Assembly (NCBI GenBank): GCA_034927345.1
Contig: JAYFQE010000001.1
Location: 62,001 to 126,000 of the forward strand
Direction of reading: 5' to 3'
DNA length: 64,000 bases
Source of the DNA: JAYFQE01 sp034927345
GTDB taxonomy: Bacteria > Bacillota > Clostridia > Saccharofermentanales > UBA5734
This document shows positions 1-7,873 of the stretch, one piece after another. Below the pieces are notes generated by a model, which was not told the origin of the DNA, ran no database searches, and saw only the letters and a list, made by a program, of their open reading frames with translations. Position 1 is the first letter of the stretch. Every line of letters begins with the position of its first letter. The position numbers and the translations under genes are program-made.

Positions 1-1526
1 GTGAGTTCGATAACCCGGTTGGCGATCGTTTCAATGAATTTATAATCATGTGAGGCAAACAGCAAGGATCCTTTGAAAGCTGTCAGGCCGTTATTGACAG
101 CGGTAATGGACTCCAGATCCAGATGATTGGTCGGTTCGTCGAGAATCAGGATATTGGCCGAAGAGAGCATCAGGCGGGCGAACATGCAGCGCATCTTTTC
201 GCCGCCAGATAAAACATCGGCCATTTTCAGGACTTCGTCGCCGGAAAAGAGCATTTTCCCGAGAAAGCCGCGGCAAAAGCTCTCATTCTGGTCCGGTGAG
301 TATTGCCGGATCCAATCGACCAGGCTCAGTTTGACCTTGTCGAAAAAGACGGTGTTGTCTTTGGGGAGATAAGCTTGCGAGGTTGTTGTTCCCCAGCGGT
401 AGGAGCCTTCATCGGGTTCCAGTTCGCCCATCAATATCTGAAACAACGTTGTCCGGGCCAGTTCATCCCGTGCCAGAATGGCGATTTTGTCGCCGCGGTT
501 CATGGTGAAGGTCACTTTGTTCAGGACCTTGACGCCGTTAACCGTTTTCCCGAGATTATCGACAAAGAGGATATCTTTACCGGCTTCCCGCTCAGGTGTG
601 AAACCGATAAAAGGATAACGGCGCGAAGAAGGCTGGATATCATCCAACACGATTTTATCCAGCATCTTTTTACGTGAAGTCGCCTGGCGGGCCTTTGAGG
701 CGTTGGAGCCGAAACGGGCGATAAAGGCCTGCAGTTCATGGATCCGGTCTTCTTTTTTCTTATTGCGGTCATTCATCAGGCGCAGCATCAGCTGACTGGA
801 TTCGTACCAGAAATCATAATTGCCGACGACCAGATTGGCTTTGCCGAAATCGATATCCAGCATATGCGTGCAGACTTTATTTAAGAAATGCCGGTCATGG
901 GATACGACAATAACGGTGTTGGGATATTCGATTAAAAATTCCTCCAGCCAGCGTATCGCTTTGAAATCCAGGTGGTTGGTCGGCTCATCCAGCAGAAGGA
1001 TGTTGGGGTTGCCGAACAATGACTGCGCCAGAAGAACCTTGACTTTGTCGCTGCTGTTCAGGTCCTTCATCTGGCTGCCGAATTGTTCTTTATCGATACC
1101 AAGGCCCATCAGCAGCTTTTCCGCGTCCGTTTCCGCGTCCCAGCCATTTCTCTCGGCAAATTCATGCTCCAGATCGGCAGCCAGAAGTCCGTCTGCCTCA
1201 CTGAAATCTTCTTTGGCGTAAAGAACTTCCTTTTCCTTCATGATTTCGTATAGCCGCTTATAACCCATAATGACCGTATCCAGAACCGGGTATTCATCAT
1301 AAGCAAAATGGTCCTGCTTCAGGGTGGCCAGCCGTTCGCCGGGCGTGATGGTCACAGAACCGGTTGTCGGCTCCAGCTCGCCGGACAAAATGCGGATCAG
1401 GGTTGTTTTTCCGGCTCCATTAGCGCCTATGACGCCATAACAATTACCGGGGGTAAATTTAACATTGACATCTTCGAATAGTTTTTTATCGCTAAAGCGA
1501 AGACCAAGATTCGTGACAGTGATCAT
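1..1526 (-). CDS. ABC-F family ATPase (YkpA/YbiT-like), 3' end outside window
   Basis: Soluble protein with two ABC ATPase domains and no membrane segment, the layout of ABC-F proteins that act on ribosomes. 508 codons are visible; the stop lies beyond base 1. Domain 1 has a normal Walker A (GANGAGKTT) and Walker B (LLLDEPTNHLD), but its signature reads LNSSDK where LSGGE/Q is usual. Domain 2 keeps LSGGEKMR and LILDEPTNHLD, but its Walker A is replaced by ARDELARTT, without the P-loop lysine. The start at 1526 follows TCCTCC (GGAGGA on the coding strand) at 1537-1542 with 10 nt spacing. From memory, YkpA-type proteins also have an unorthodox second P-loop, so this may be a subfamily trait. 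The ribosomal role is inferred from the family. Confidence 0.9.
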   Translation of the reverse strand, partial: MITVTNLGLRFSDKKLFEDVNVKFTPGNCYGVIGANGAGKTTLIRILSGELEPTTGSVTITPGERLATLKQDHFAYDEYPVLDTVIMGYKRLYEIMKEKEVLYAKEDFSEADGLLAADLEHEFAERNGWDAETDAEKLLMGLGIDKEQFGSQMKDLNSSDKVKVLLAQSLFGNPNILLLDEPTNHLDFKAIRWLEEFLIEYPNTVIVVSHDRHFLNKVCTHMLDIDFGKANLVVGNYDFWYESSQLMLRLMNDRNKKKEDRIHELQAFIARFGSNASKARQATSRKKMLDKIVLDDIQPSSRRYPFIGFTPEREAGKDILFVDNLGKTVNGVKVLNKVTFTMNRGDKIAILARDELARTTLFQILMGELEPDEGSYRWGTTTSQAYLPKDNTVFFDKVKLSLVDWIRQYSPDQNESFCRGFLGKMLFSGDEVLKMADVLSGGEKMRCMFARLMLSSANILILDEPTNHLDLESITAVNNGLTAFKGSLLFASHDYKFIETIANRVIEL

Positions 1527-1683
1527 CGGGTTTATATCCTCCATCAGTTGACTGCGTTCAGGGTTTATGACTGAATATCCATGCCGCGCCACAGGATGGA
1601 AAGGTTCAGTTAATCAATAAAGACGCAAAAACCAATTATAGAAGATATTGCCAGAAATTGCACGTGATAAATGCACAAAAGAC

Positions 1684-1712
1684 TATTGCTGGCGAATAAA
1701 AACTGCTATAAT
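1684..1712 (+). promoter_or_regulatory. Possible promoter of the acyl-CoA synthetase gene
   Basis: A perfect TATAAT at 1707-1712 lies 76 nt before the chosen ATG. The -35 is less clear: TATTGC at 1684-1689 gives 17 nt spacing, and TTGCTG at 1686-1691 gives 15 nt. Confidence 0.4.
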
Positions 1713-1788
1713 AAACGTATTTTGTTGGATCAGGCTCATCGGCCGCCTTTGCGGCGCGGGTTCCATGTCCAAGGGGGAGTCGTCAAAA

Positions 1789-3423
1789 ATGCCGATTACA
1801 GAAATATTAGCCCAAAATGCTTGTAAATATGGACAAGATGTCAGTCTGGTCGAAATCAATCCTGATGCCCAGAAAAGGCCTGATATAACCTGGCGTGAAT
1901 ATGAGCTGGTCGAAGCCGGCGCAACGTCGCAGTTCCGCCGTGAGATGACCTGGAGCGAGTTCGACTGCCAGGCAAATCGTTTCGCCAACCTGCTGTTGAC
2001 GCGGGGCATCAAGAAAGGCGATAAGGTCGCCATTCTCCTGATGAACTGCCTGGAATGGCTGCCCATCTATTTTGGCATCTTGAAAACCGGCGCTTTGGCT
2101 GTCCCCCTGAATTACCGTTATACAGCCGATGAAATCAAATACTGTCTGGAATTGTCGGAAGCGGACGCCTTGATTTTCGGACCGGAATTCATCGACCGCA
2201 TGGAGAATATTTATCAGAAAATTCCCCAAGTCCGCCAGGTGTTTTTCGTCGGTTCCAATTGCCCCGCTTTTGCCGATTCTTATGACAGTCTGGCTGCTGC
2301 CTGCGATCCGGCGGCGCCGCGGATCGTCTTGACCGACGATGATGACGCCGCCTTGTATTTTTCTTCAGGCACGACCGGTTTCCCGAAAGCCATTTTGCAT
2401 ACGCACGGCAGTTTGCTGTCGGCCTGCTATACGGAAAACAACCACCATGGTCAAACGCGCGATGATAATTTCCTCTGCATCCCGCCGCTTTATCATACCG
2501 GCGCCAAAATGCACTGGTTCGGCAGCTTCCTGGTAGGCGGCAAAGCGGTTCTGCTGCGCGGCGTCAAACCCAAGTGGATCCTCCAGACGGTGTCCGAAGA
2601 AAAGGTTACCATTGTCTGGCTCCTGGTTCCCTGGGCGCAGGACATCCTGGATGCCATCGAAAGCGGCGAGATCAAGCTGGAAGACTATCATCTGGAGCAA
2701 TGGCGCTTGATGCATATCGGCGCCCAACCGGTGCCGCCCAGCCTGATTCATCGCTGGCAGAAATATTTCCCGCATCATTTATATGACACCAACTATGGCC
2801 TGAGCGAATCGATCGGGCCGGGCTGCGTCCATCTGGGCGTCGAGAATATTCATAAAGTCGGCGCCATCGGCAAAGCCGGATATCATTGGGAATTGATGAT
2901 TATCGATGAAAACGGCCGTCCGGTGCCTCAGGGGCAGGTCGGCGAACTGGCTGTCAAAGGCCCCGGCGTAATGAAATGCTACTTCAACAATCCGGAAGCG
3001 ACCGCCGCTGTTCTTAAGGACGGCTGGCTCTATACGGGCGATATGGCGCGCATGGATGAAGATGGTTTTGTCTTTCTGGTAGACCGGAAAAAAGACGTCA
3101 TCATAACCGGCGGAGAAAACCTCTATCCGGTTCAGATCGAGGACTTCCTCCGGGCAAACGACGCCGTCAAGGATGTTGCCGTCATCGGCCTGCCCGACCC
3201 CCGTTTAGGCGAAATTGCCGCGGCGATTATCGAAATCAAGCCGGGCCGCGCCTGCACAGAAGAAGATATCATGACCTTTTGCACGGGCTTGCCGCGTTAT
3301 AAACGCCCCCGCAAAATTATCTTCGACGCCGTGCCGCGCAATCCAACCGGCAAGATCGAAAAACCGAAGCTGAGGGAGAAGTACTGCGGCGGCAGTCTGG
3401 TGGCCGCACAGACTGAAAACTGA
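1789..3423 (+). CDS. AMP-dependent acyl-CoA synthetase/ligase
   Basis: Class I adenylate-forming enzyme of 544 residues, expected to activate a carboxylic acid with ATP and transfer it to CoA. Core motifs are in order: YFSSGTTGFPKA near residue 190 (phosphate loop), YTGDMARMDEDGF near 415, DRKKDVIITGGENLYP after it, and NPTGKIEK near 520 with the catalytic lysine of the C-terminal lid. The length is normal. An upstream frame is open from 1648, but AAGGGGGAG at 1771-1779 favours ATG 1789. The substrate (fatty, aryl or carnitine-type acid) cannot be read from sequence. The gene stands alone, followed by a terminator. A second family member lies at 48369. Confidence 0.9.
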   Translation: MPITEILAQNACKYGQDVSLVEINPDAQKRPDITWREYELVEAGATSQFRREMTWSEFDCQANRFANLLLTRGIKKGDKVAILLMNCLEWLPIYFGILKTGALAVPLNYRYTADEIKYCLELSEADALIFGPEFIDRMENIYQKIPQVRQVFFVGSNCPAFADSYDSLAAACDPAAPRIVLTDDDDAALYFSSGTTGFPKAILHTHGSLLSACYTENNHHGQTRDDNFLCIPPLYHTGAKMHWFGSFLVGGKAVLLRGVKPKWILQTVSEEKVTIVWLLVPWAQDILDAIESGEIKLEDYHLEQWRLMHIGAQPVPPSLIHRWQKYFPHHLYDTNYGLSESIGPGCVHLGVENIHKVGAIGKAGYHWELMIIDENGRPVPQGQVGELAVKGPGVMKCYFNNPEATAAVLKDGWLYTGDMARMDEDGFVFLVDRKKDVIITGGENLYPVQIEDFLRANDAVKDVAVIGLPDPRLGEIAAAIIEIKPGRACTEEDIMTFCTGLPRYKRPRKIIFDAVPRNPTGKIEKPKLREKYCGGSLVAAQTEN

Positions 3424-3436
3424 GCCTATAGAACGA

Positions 3437-3461
3437 AAGCCGGCAGTCTGCCGGCTTTTTT
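3437..3461 (+). terminator. Intrinsic terminator after acyl-CoA synthetase
   Basis: A 9-bp perfect stem, AAGCCGGCA / TGCCGGCTT, with a 3-nt loop is followed by six T. It lies between convergent genes and serves mainly the plus-strand one; the minus-strand T-tract is weak. Confidence 0.85.
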
Positions 3462-3474
3462 CGAAAGATGGACC

Positions 3475-4281
3475 CTACAAGACCATGTCGCGTTTTTGAT
3501 AAAAGACGAACGTGGCGGCGGTAAAAAGTGCGATCAGCAAAACCGAACCCAAAATCGGGACCAGCGGCAAAGCCTGGCCGCCGATGAGAGAAGCCGCGTC
3601 GAAATAAAGAAAGGGCGTAAAAGCCTTCAAAAAATTCATGGCTTCCGATGTGTCGGCGATATTGATCATAATTGAAAGCAGATAAGCGACGAGTAAAATC
3701 CATATGCTTTGCTGTGTCGCGTGATGATTATTTTTGCCCATGGCGGCCATCGCGGCACCCAAGGTGGCGAAAATCATCTGCACAATAAATAAGGCGATCA
3801 TCAGGCGCCAGATGCGGCCGGACAGGTCGTTTCCTTTTTCCAGTCCGTCGAGGGTGATGATCGAAGCCGCTCCGATGACCAAGTTGAAGAAAAACTGCAT
3901 GGCAACGACGGCAATCAGTTTTTCCAGGATGATCCGGTAACGGGGAATCGGCTTGACAACCAGAAACTCGGCTGTCTTGTCCCGTTCTTCTTTGATCAGG
4001 ATGCCGGAACCCAGCGTTACGGCGTAAATAGCGCCTAAAAGCAGCAGGTAGCTGAACATGACGCCGTAAAAACCGCTGACGGTCGACAAGTCGAATTGGC
4101 CGCCGCCAAAGAGAAACTGCATCGCCTTGGGCATCTTTGCGGCAAAGCTGTTCAGGTTCATTTCATCGCTGGTCAAACCTTCAAACTTGCCCATGCCGGC
4201 AATGATGAAGAAAACGGCAGACAAGCTCCAGACCGTCAGACCTTTTAAATTGGCTTTGAGCTCACGCAAGAGCAGCGGCAT
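3475..4281 (-). CDS. ABC-2 type transporter permease (second of pair)
   Basis: 268-residue polytopic membrane protein. About six hydrophobic segments alternate with short loops, and one loop carries KEERDKTAEFLVVKPI, typical of ABC-2 permeases of the NatB/YxlG kind. It is the last gene of a minus-strand operon (ATPase, permease, permease) and lies 12 nt after the preceding permease. AGGAGG just before the ATG supports the start. The two permeases have equal length and the same overall plan, suggesting an old duplication and a heterodimeric channel. The exported substrate is unknown. Confidence 0.85.
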   Translation of the reverse strand: MPLLLRELKANLKGLTVWSLSAVFFIIAGMGKFEGLTSDEMNLNSFAAKMPKAMQFLFGGGQFDLSTVSGFYGVMFSYLLLLGAIYAVTLGSGILIKEERDKTAEFLVVKPIPRYRIILEKLIAVVAMQFFFNLVIGAASIITLDGLEKGNDLSGRIWRLMIALFIVQMIFATLGAAMAAMGKNNHHATQQSIWILLVAYLLSIMINIADTSEAMNFLKAFTPFLYFDAASLIGGQALPLVPILGSVLLIALFTAATFVFYQKRDMVL

Positions 4282-4293
4282 ATTAATCGCCTC

Positions 4294-5091
4294 CTATAGG
4301 GCTGCAACATCGCGCCGGACATAGACGATGATGCTGATGACCGCGCAAATCAGGCAGACTCCAAAAACGGTCAGCAGGGAAGACCCCTGATAAGCCTGGT
4401 TTTCGATGATGTTTAAATTGTCAAAGTACTTGAACGGCGTGATATAGCGAATGGCTTCTTTGCCGATCAGAGTATCGATCATAGATAAAACGAAAAAGAA
4501 AGCGGCGACTGAGAGCGAGAGCGAGGAAACGGACTTGATTTTTGTAAAAAAAGTCGCAATCAAAGCTCCGATGCCCAGAAAAGCCAACTGAGCGAAGAAC
4601 AGGGTCAGGGATATAAGCAGCAAGACCGGAAGATTCAAGTCGGTATTCTTGACCGCCAGACACATCAAAGTCGACGCAACCAGATAAACCAGGTTCGTGA
4701 TCACCAAAGCAGTCAGCGCGGCCATATATTTGGCGGCAATCACGGTTCGGCGGTTCACCGGCTTGGTCAGCAGAAAATCAGAAGTCTTCGACCGGTTCTC
4801 CCGCGATATAAGATCGAGGCCTAAATGGACGGCCTGTATGGCGCCAAAGAAAAGAACATAATAAAGCGTCAGCGCATAAAAACCGGTCAAACTGAAAAAG
4901 GTATCCATATTGATGCCAAAGGCCTCCAGAACACCCGGCGGAAAACCGGCCATCATGCTTTTTACGATTTCGACATTATTGGCGTATACCGGGTAAAGAG
5001 ACAGGAAAAAAGCACAGGTTCCTGCCAGAGTCAGCGCCCAGGTAATGATGCTGTTGCGGAGCAGTCGCATTTCAAACCGATAAATATTCAT
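4294..5091 (-). CDS. ABC-2 type transporter permease (first of pair)
   Basis: 265-residue membrane protein with about six transmembrane segments. A cytoplasmic loop reads SRENRSKTSDFLLTKPVNRR and matches the equivalent loop of the next permease. A GTG at 5100 is in frame, but GAGGA at 5102-5106 lies 10 nt before the ATG at 5091 and only 1 nt before the GTG, so 5091 is preferred. That ribosome site sits inside the last codons of the ATPase gene, implying coupled translation. It should form the membrane part of the exporter with the permease at 3475. Confidence 0.85.
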   Translation of the reverse strand: MNIYRFEMRLLRNSIITWALTLAGTCAFFLSLYPVYANNVEIVKSMMAGFPPGVLEAFGINMDTFFSLTGFYALTLYYVLFFGAIQAVHLGLDLISRENRSKTSDFLLTKPVNRRTVIAAKYMAALTALVITNLVYLVASTLMCLAVKNTDLNLPVLLLISLTLFFAQLAFLGIGALIATFFTKIKSVSSLSLSVAAFFFVLSMIDTLIGKEAIRYITPFKYFDNLNIIENQAYQGSSLLTVFGVCLICAVISIIVYVRRDVAAL

Positions 5092-5104
5092 ATCGACCAC
5101 ATCC

Positions 5105-5986
5105 TCATTGATAATAATGCCGGAACAATTCTTCGAGATCCGGCTCGTTGATGCTGATGTTTTTCAACTGCAGTGCGCACAGACGCTGCATGATAGCGTT
5201 AATATTGCCGTTGTAAAGAAAATTGGCCCGGTGCCCGTTGATTTCCGCGGCGGTAATTCCTTCAAGATTAAAATAATTATCCGGTAAAGGCGCTTCGGTT
5301 TCCAGCGCAATACGCTTGTAAGTGTTTTCGCGTAAAGTGCTGATGCGTTCGATTTTAATGACCCGGCCTTCTTTGATAATGGCAACCCGGTCGCAAAGAT
5401 TCTGAACTTCGCTGAGAATATGGGAGGAGAACAAAACGGTGGCGCCGTGATCGCGTTCTTGCTTGATTAAGTCGAAGAAGCGGGCTTGCATGAGCGGATC
5501 CAAACCGCCGGTCGGCTCATCCAGAATGATCAGCTTCGGTTCATGGAGCAAGCCCTGGACAATGCCGACTTTCTTCCGGTTGCCATAAGAAAGTTCGTCA
5601 ATCTTGCGTTTCAGGTCCAGTTCAAGCAGTTCGCTGATCTCATTAATGCGCGCGTTGCAATCCTTGTGGTAAAAACTGGCGGAATAGCGCAGCAGGTCGA
5701 TGACACGCATGTTGTTATAATAAAAAACCTCTGAAGGCAGGTAACCGACATTTTGCAGGATGGCTGTCCGGTCTTTAATGATGTCCAGCCCGAAAATTTT
5801 AGCGCTTCCTTGAGTTGGATAGATCAACGATAATAGCGTTCGGATGGTCGTCGATTTGCCGGCTCCGTTAGGGCCGATAAAACCGAAGATCTCTTGTTCT
5901 TCGACATTAAAGCTGACATCGATGATTCCGCGCGCCTTGCCGTAGCTTTTTGTCAGATGGTTGATCTCGATTACAGGATTTGCCAT
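5105..5986 (-). CDS. ABC transporter ATP-binding protein (ABC-2 exporter)
   Basis: 293-residue nucleotide-binding subunit. Walker A is GPNGAGKST, the signature is LSYGNRKKVGIVQGL (LSYGN in place of LSGGQ, common in BcrA-like ATPases), and Walker B is LIILDEPTGGLD, followed by SSHILSEV with the switch histidine. The C-terminal extension after residue 220 is typical of drug and antibiotic exporters of this class. GAGGTG 8 nt upstream supports ATG 5986; a longer open frame to 6115 lacks such support. First gene of a three-gene operon divergent from the SDR gene at 6238. Confidence 0.92.
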   Translation of the reverse strand: MANPVIEINHLTKSYGKARGIIDVSFNVEEQEIFGFIGPNGAGKSTTIRTLLSLIYPTQGSAKIFGLDIIKDRTAILQNVGYLPSEVFYYNNMRVIDLLRYSASFYHKDCNARINEISELLELDLKRKIDELSYGNRKKVGIVQGLLHEPKLIILDEPTGGLDPLMQARFFDLIKQERDHGATVLFSSHILSEVQNLCDRVAIIKEGRVIKIERISTLRENTYKRIALETEAPLPDNYFNLEGITAAEINGHRANFLYNGNINAIMQRLCALQLKNISINEPDLEELFRHYYQ

Positions 5987-6163
5987 GATCCATTCACCTC
6001 TCGCCGGTTGATTGCCGTTTATTGCGTTATTCAGGATGGCCAGATTCGGCTGTGGTTCCATCATACCATGTTTCATCCGCATGACAACATAAATCAACGT
6101 GTGTAACGTAAGCAAAAAACGCTGTCATCATGAAGTTCATCACAGCCGCGGTAACCTGTTCTC

Positions 6164-6192
6164 TTGAATCGCGCCGGAATTCTCTTTATAAT
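6164..6192 (+). promoter_or_regulatory. Promoter of SDR gene
   Basis: TTGAAT at 6164-6169, 17 nt spacer and perfect TATAAT at 6187-6192, ending 45 nt before the ATG at 6238. Confidence 0.75.
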
Positions 6193-6237
6193 GCAATGAA
6201 GCTCGATTTTCAGAGCGCCTAGACCGGAAATGAGGTT

Positions 6238-7008
6238 ATGAACTTGAAAATTGCCATTGTAACCGGCGCTTCTTCCGGCATGGGCCGGGAGTTTGTACGC
6301 CAAATCGACAAAAAAGAACATCTGGATGAAATCTGGGCTGTCGCCCGCCGGGAAAGCCGGCTCCTGGCGCTGAAGAACACGACGTCAACGACAGTGCGCC
6401 CGATTCCGCTGGATTTGGTCAAGCCGGACAGCATCGCCTTCCTGGCGGATCTGTTGGAACGTGAAAAGCCGGATGTGCGGATTTTAGTCAATGCGGCCGG
6501 TTTTGCCAAGATCGGAACTTATCAGGACCTGACCCTTCAGGAAATCAACGACATGATCGATCTCAACTGCAAAGCCGCGGTTAATATCACGATGATCGCC
6601 TTGCCTTATATGAAGCGGCAGGCGCGCATTCTGGAGCTTTGCTCGGCAGCGGCCTTCCAGCCTTTGCCAGGCATCAATGTTTATGCCGCGACAAAAGCGT
6701 TTCTGCAGCATTTTTCACGAGCCCTGCGCTGGGAGCTTTTTCCCCGGCGAATCAAAGTGACTGCCGTTTGCCCGGACTGGGTCAAAACAGAATTTGTCGG
6801 AATCGCTAAAGATACAAAAAATCCCCGGGCCATCAAACATATCCTATTAGCGGCCAATCCCCGGTCGGTTGTCGCCCGCGCATTATGGGACAGCTTGATT
6901 GGTCTGCCGGTTTCCACTTATTCAATCGCCATCTTGCATCGCATTTTAGCAAAGATTTTACCAAGCGAACTGTTTATCGCTATCTGGAACGCTCTGCGCC
7001 GGGTTTGA
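6238..7008 (+). CDS. SDR family NAD(P)-dependent oxidoreductase
   Basis: 256-residue short-chain dehydrogenase/reductase. It has the nucleotide motif TGASSGMG near residue 9, the LVNAAG motif near 83, a serine in the SAAAF stretch and the YAATK catalytic Tyr/Lys pair near residues 149-153. The substrate cannot be predicted. GAGG at 6232-6235 lies close to the ATG. The gene is monocistronic, with a near-consensus promoter upstream and a tRNA gene downstream. Confidence 0.9.
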   Translation: MNLKIAIVTGASSGMGREFVRQIDKKEHLDEIWAVARRESRLLALKNTTSTTVRPIPLDLVKPDSIAFLADLLEREKPDVRILVNAAGFAKIGTYQDLTLQEINDMIDLNCKAAVNITMIALPYMKRQARILELCSAAAFQPLPGINVYAATKAFLQHFSRALRWELFPRRIKVTAVCPDWVKTEFVGIAKDTKNPRAIKHILLAANPRSVVARALWDSLIGLPVSTYSIAILHRILAKILPSELFIAIWNALRRV

Positions 7009-7024
7009 GAAGAAGCGAGCACAC

Positions 7025-7069
7025 AGCGGAAAATAAAGACACGGAAGACACGGTCAGCGGAAAATAAAG
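7025..7069. repeat. Short direct repeat before the tRNA promoter
   Basis: AGCGGAAAATAAAG occurs at 7025-7038 and again at 7056-7069, between the SDR stop and the tRNA promoter. No function is apparent. Confidence 0.5.
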
Positions 7070-7071
7070 GC

Positions 7072-7100
7072 TTGACATTACTTCGCGCATTGACTATAAT
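7072..7100 (+). promoter_or_regulatory. Consensus promoter of tRNA-Ala
   Basis: Perfect TTGACA at 7072-7077, 17 nt spacer and perfect TATAAT at 7095-7100, as expected for a strongly expressed stable RNA. The tRNA starts 57 nt further on. Confidence 0.92.
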
Positions 7101-7156
7101 CACTTACGCCTTGGTGCTTGGCGCAGACCAATAAACGGCAAGCTAAAAGGATAATT

Positions 7157-7232
<76 letters not shown>

Positions 7233-7242
7233 CACCTAAGGG

Positions 7243-7275
7243 GACTCGGTCATTGGAAAATGACCGGGTCTTTTG
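7243..7275 (+). terminator. Terminator after tRNA-Ala
   Basis: A 12-bp stem, GACTCGGTCATT / AATGACCGGGTC with one T-G pair and a GGAA tetraloop, is followed by TTTTGTT. Confidence 0.85.
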
Positions 7276-7312
7276 TTATCCCAACACCCAGCGTGTTTCA
7301 GAACAAAAAATG

Positions 7313-7343
7313 ACACCGGAATTCAAGGTTTCCGGTGTTTTTT
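7313..7343 (+). terminator. Second terminator-like hairpin
   Basis: A 9-bp perfect stem, ACACCGGAA / TTCCGGTGT, with an 8-nt loop is followed by a six-T run. It backs up the first terminator or is left from an ancestral neighbour. Confidence 0.7.
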
Positions 7344-7400
7344 GTTGCTCAATATTCACATGATCACTGTTGTTATATAATTCTGTTCCAGCACGGGTGA

Positions 7401-7652
7401 AAAACCAAGATGGCCCAGCAGCAAGAAGATGTGAGTCAGCTTCGCAGTCGCATCGCGGAGCTCGAAGAGGAGAATTACATCCTAAAAAAAGCGTCGGCCT
7501 TCTTCGCGAAAAATCAAAGGCAACGGTAATGGACTGCTACTTTTTAATGGAAACCGAGAAACAATATGCGAAGGCGAAGTGGGCCGAAAAACTTGGCGTA
7601 TCAACCTCTGGATACTACGTCTGGCTGCAAGACCGAGAACGGCGCCAGTCGA
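7401..7652 (+). mobile_element. IS3-family insertion sequence remnant (orfA end, orfB start)
   Basis: The frame from 7410 to 7529 reads as the C-terminal part of an IS3 OrfA: a leucine-zipper-like stretch QLRSRIAELEEENYILKKAS, then FFAKNQRQR and stop. An overlapping TAATG starts OrfB (MDCYFLMETEKQYAK, then KLGVSTSGYYVWL), which stops being IS-like after about 40 residues near 7650. A CTAAAAAAAG run near 7481-7490 could be the family's frameshift signal. The DDE catalytic domain and both terminal repeats are missing, so this is a dead fragment. It is fused directly to a truncated HNH gene on the opposite strand. Confidence 0.8.
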
Positions 7653-7740
7653 TCAGTTTCTGATGTTCCTCACAATAGCGGCCTGACACCAGCTTCGGGC
7701 AGCCGGGATAGCGGCAGGACATCAAAGGTTTATGCGGCAT
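7615..7740 (-). pseudogene. Truncated phage-type HNH endonuclease gene
   Basis: AAAGGAGG lies 5 nt before the ATG at 7740. The first 30 or so codons give MPHKPLMSCRYPGCPKL and then GRYCEEHQK, the zinc-binding start (CxxxxC...CxxH) typical of small phage HNH endonucleases. At about 7652 the frame runs into the IS3 remnant and stops at 7615 after 41 codons, so the HNH catalytic core is absent. It marks a former prophage or integrative element. Family recognition rests only on the N-terminus and is moderately sure. Confidence 0.65.
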
Positions 7741-7759
7741 GGCTGCCTCCTTTCGGGTA

Positions 7760-7794
7760 AAACAAAAGCCACCGGGGATTTCTCCTCAATGGCT
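7760..7794 (-). terminator. Terminator upstream of the HNH remnant
   Basis: On the minus strand, AGCCA and TGGCT bracket a G/C-rich loop and are followed by TTTTGTTTT. It probably ended a lost upstream gene of the same element. Confidence 0.55.
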
Positions 7795-7873
7795 CTCCAG
7801 ATTCAGTTTTCCTGATTATAATACCATCAGATGTAGCAGATGTTTTTTAGTGTCTTTTCGTGTCCGCTTGGTT

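Noticed and set aside
7370..7528. Upstream part of a 97-codon frame leading into OrfB
   Set aside because: It is out of frame with the OrfA remnant, which occupies the same bases with clear IS3 features, so this part is not a real product.
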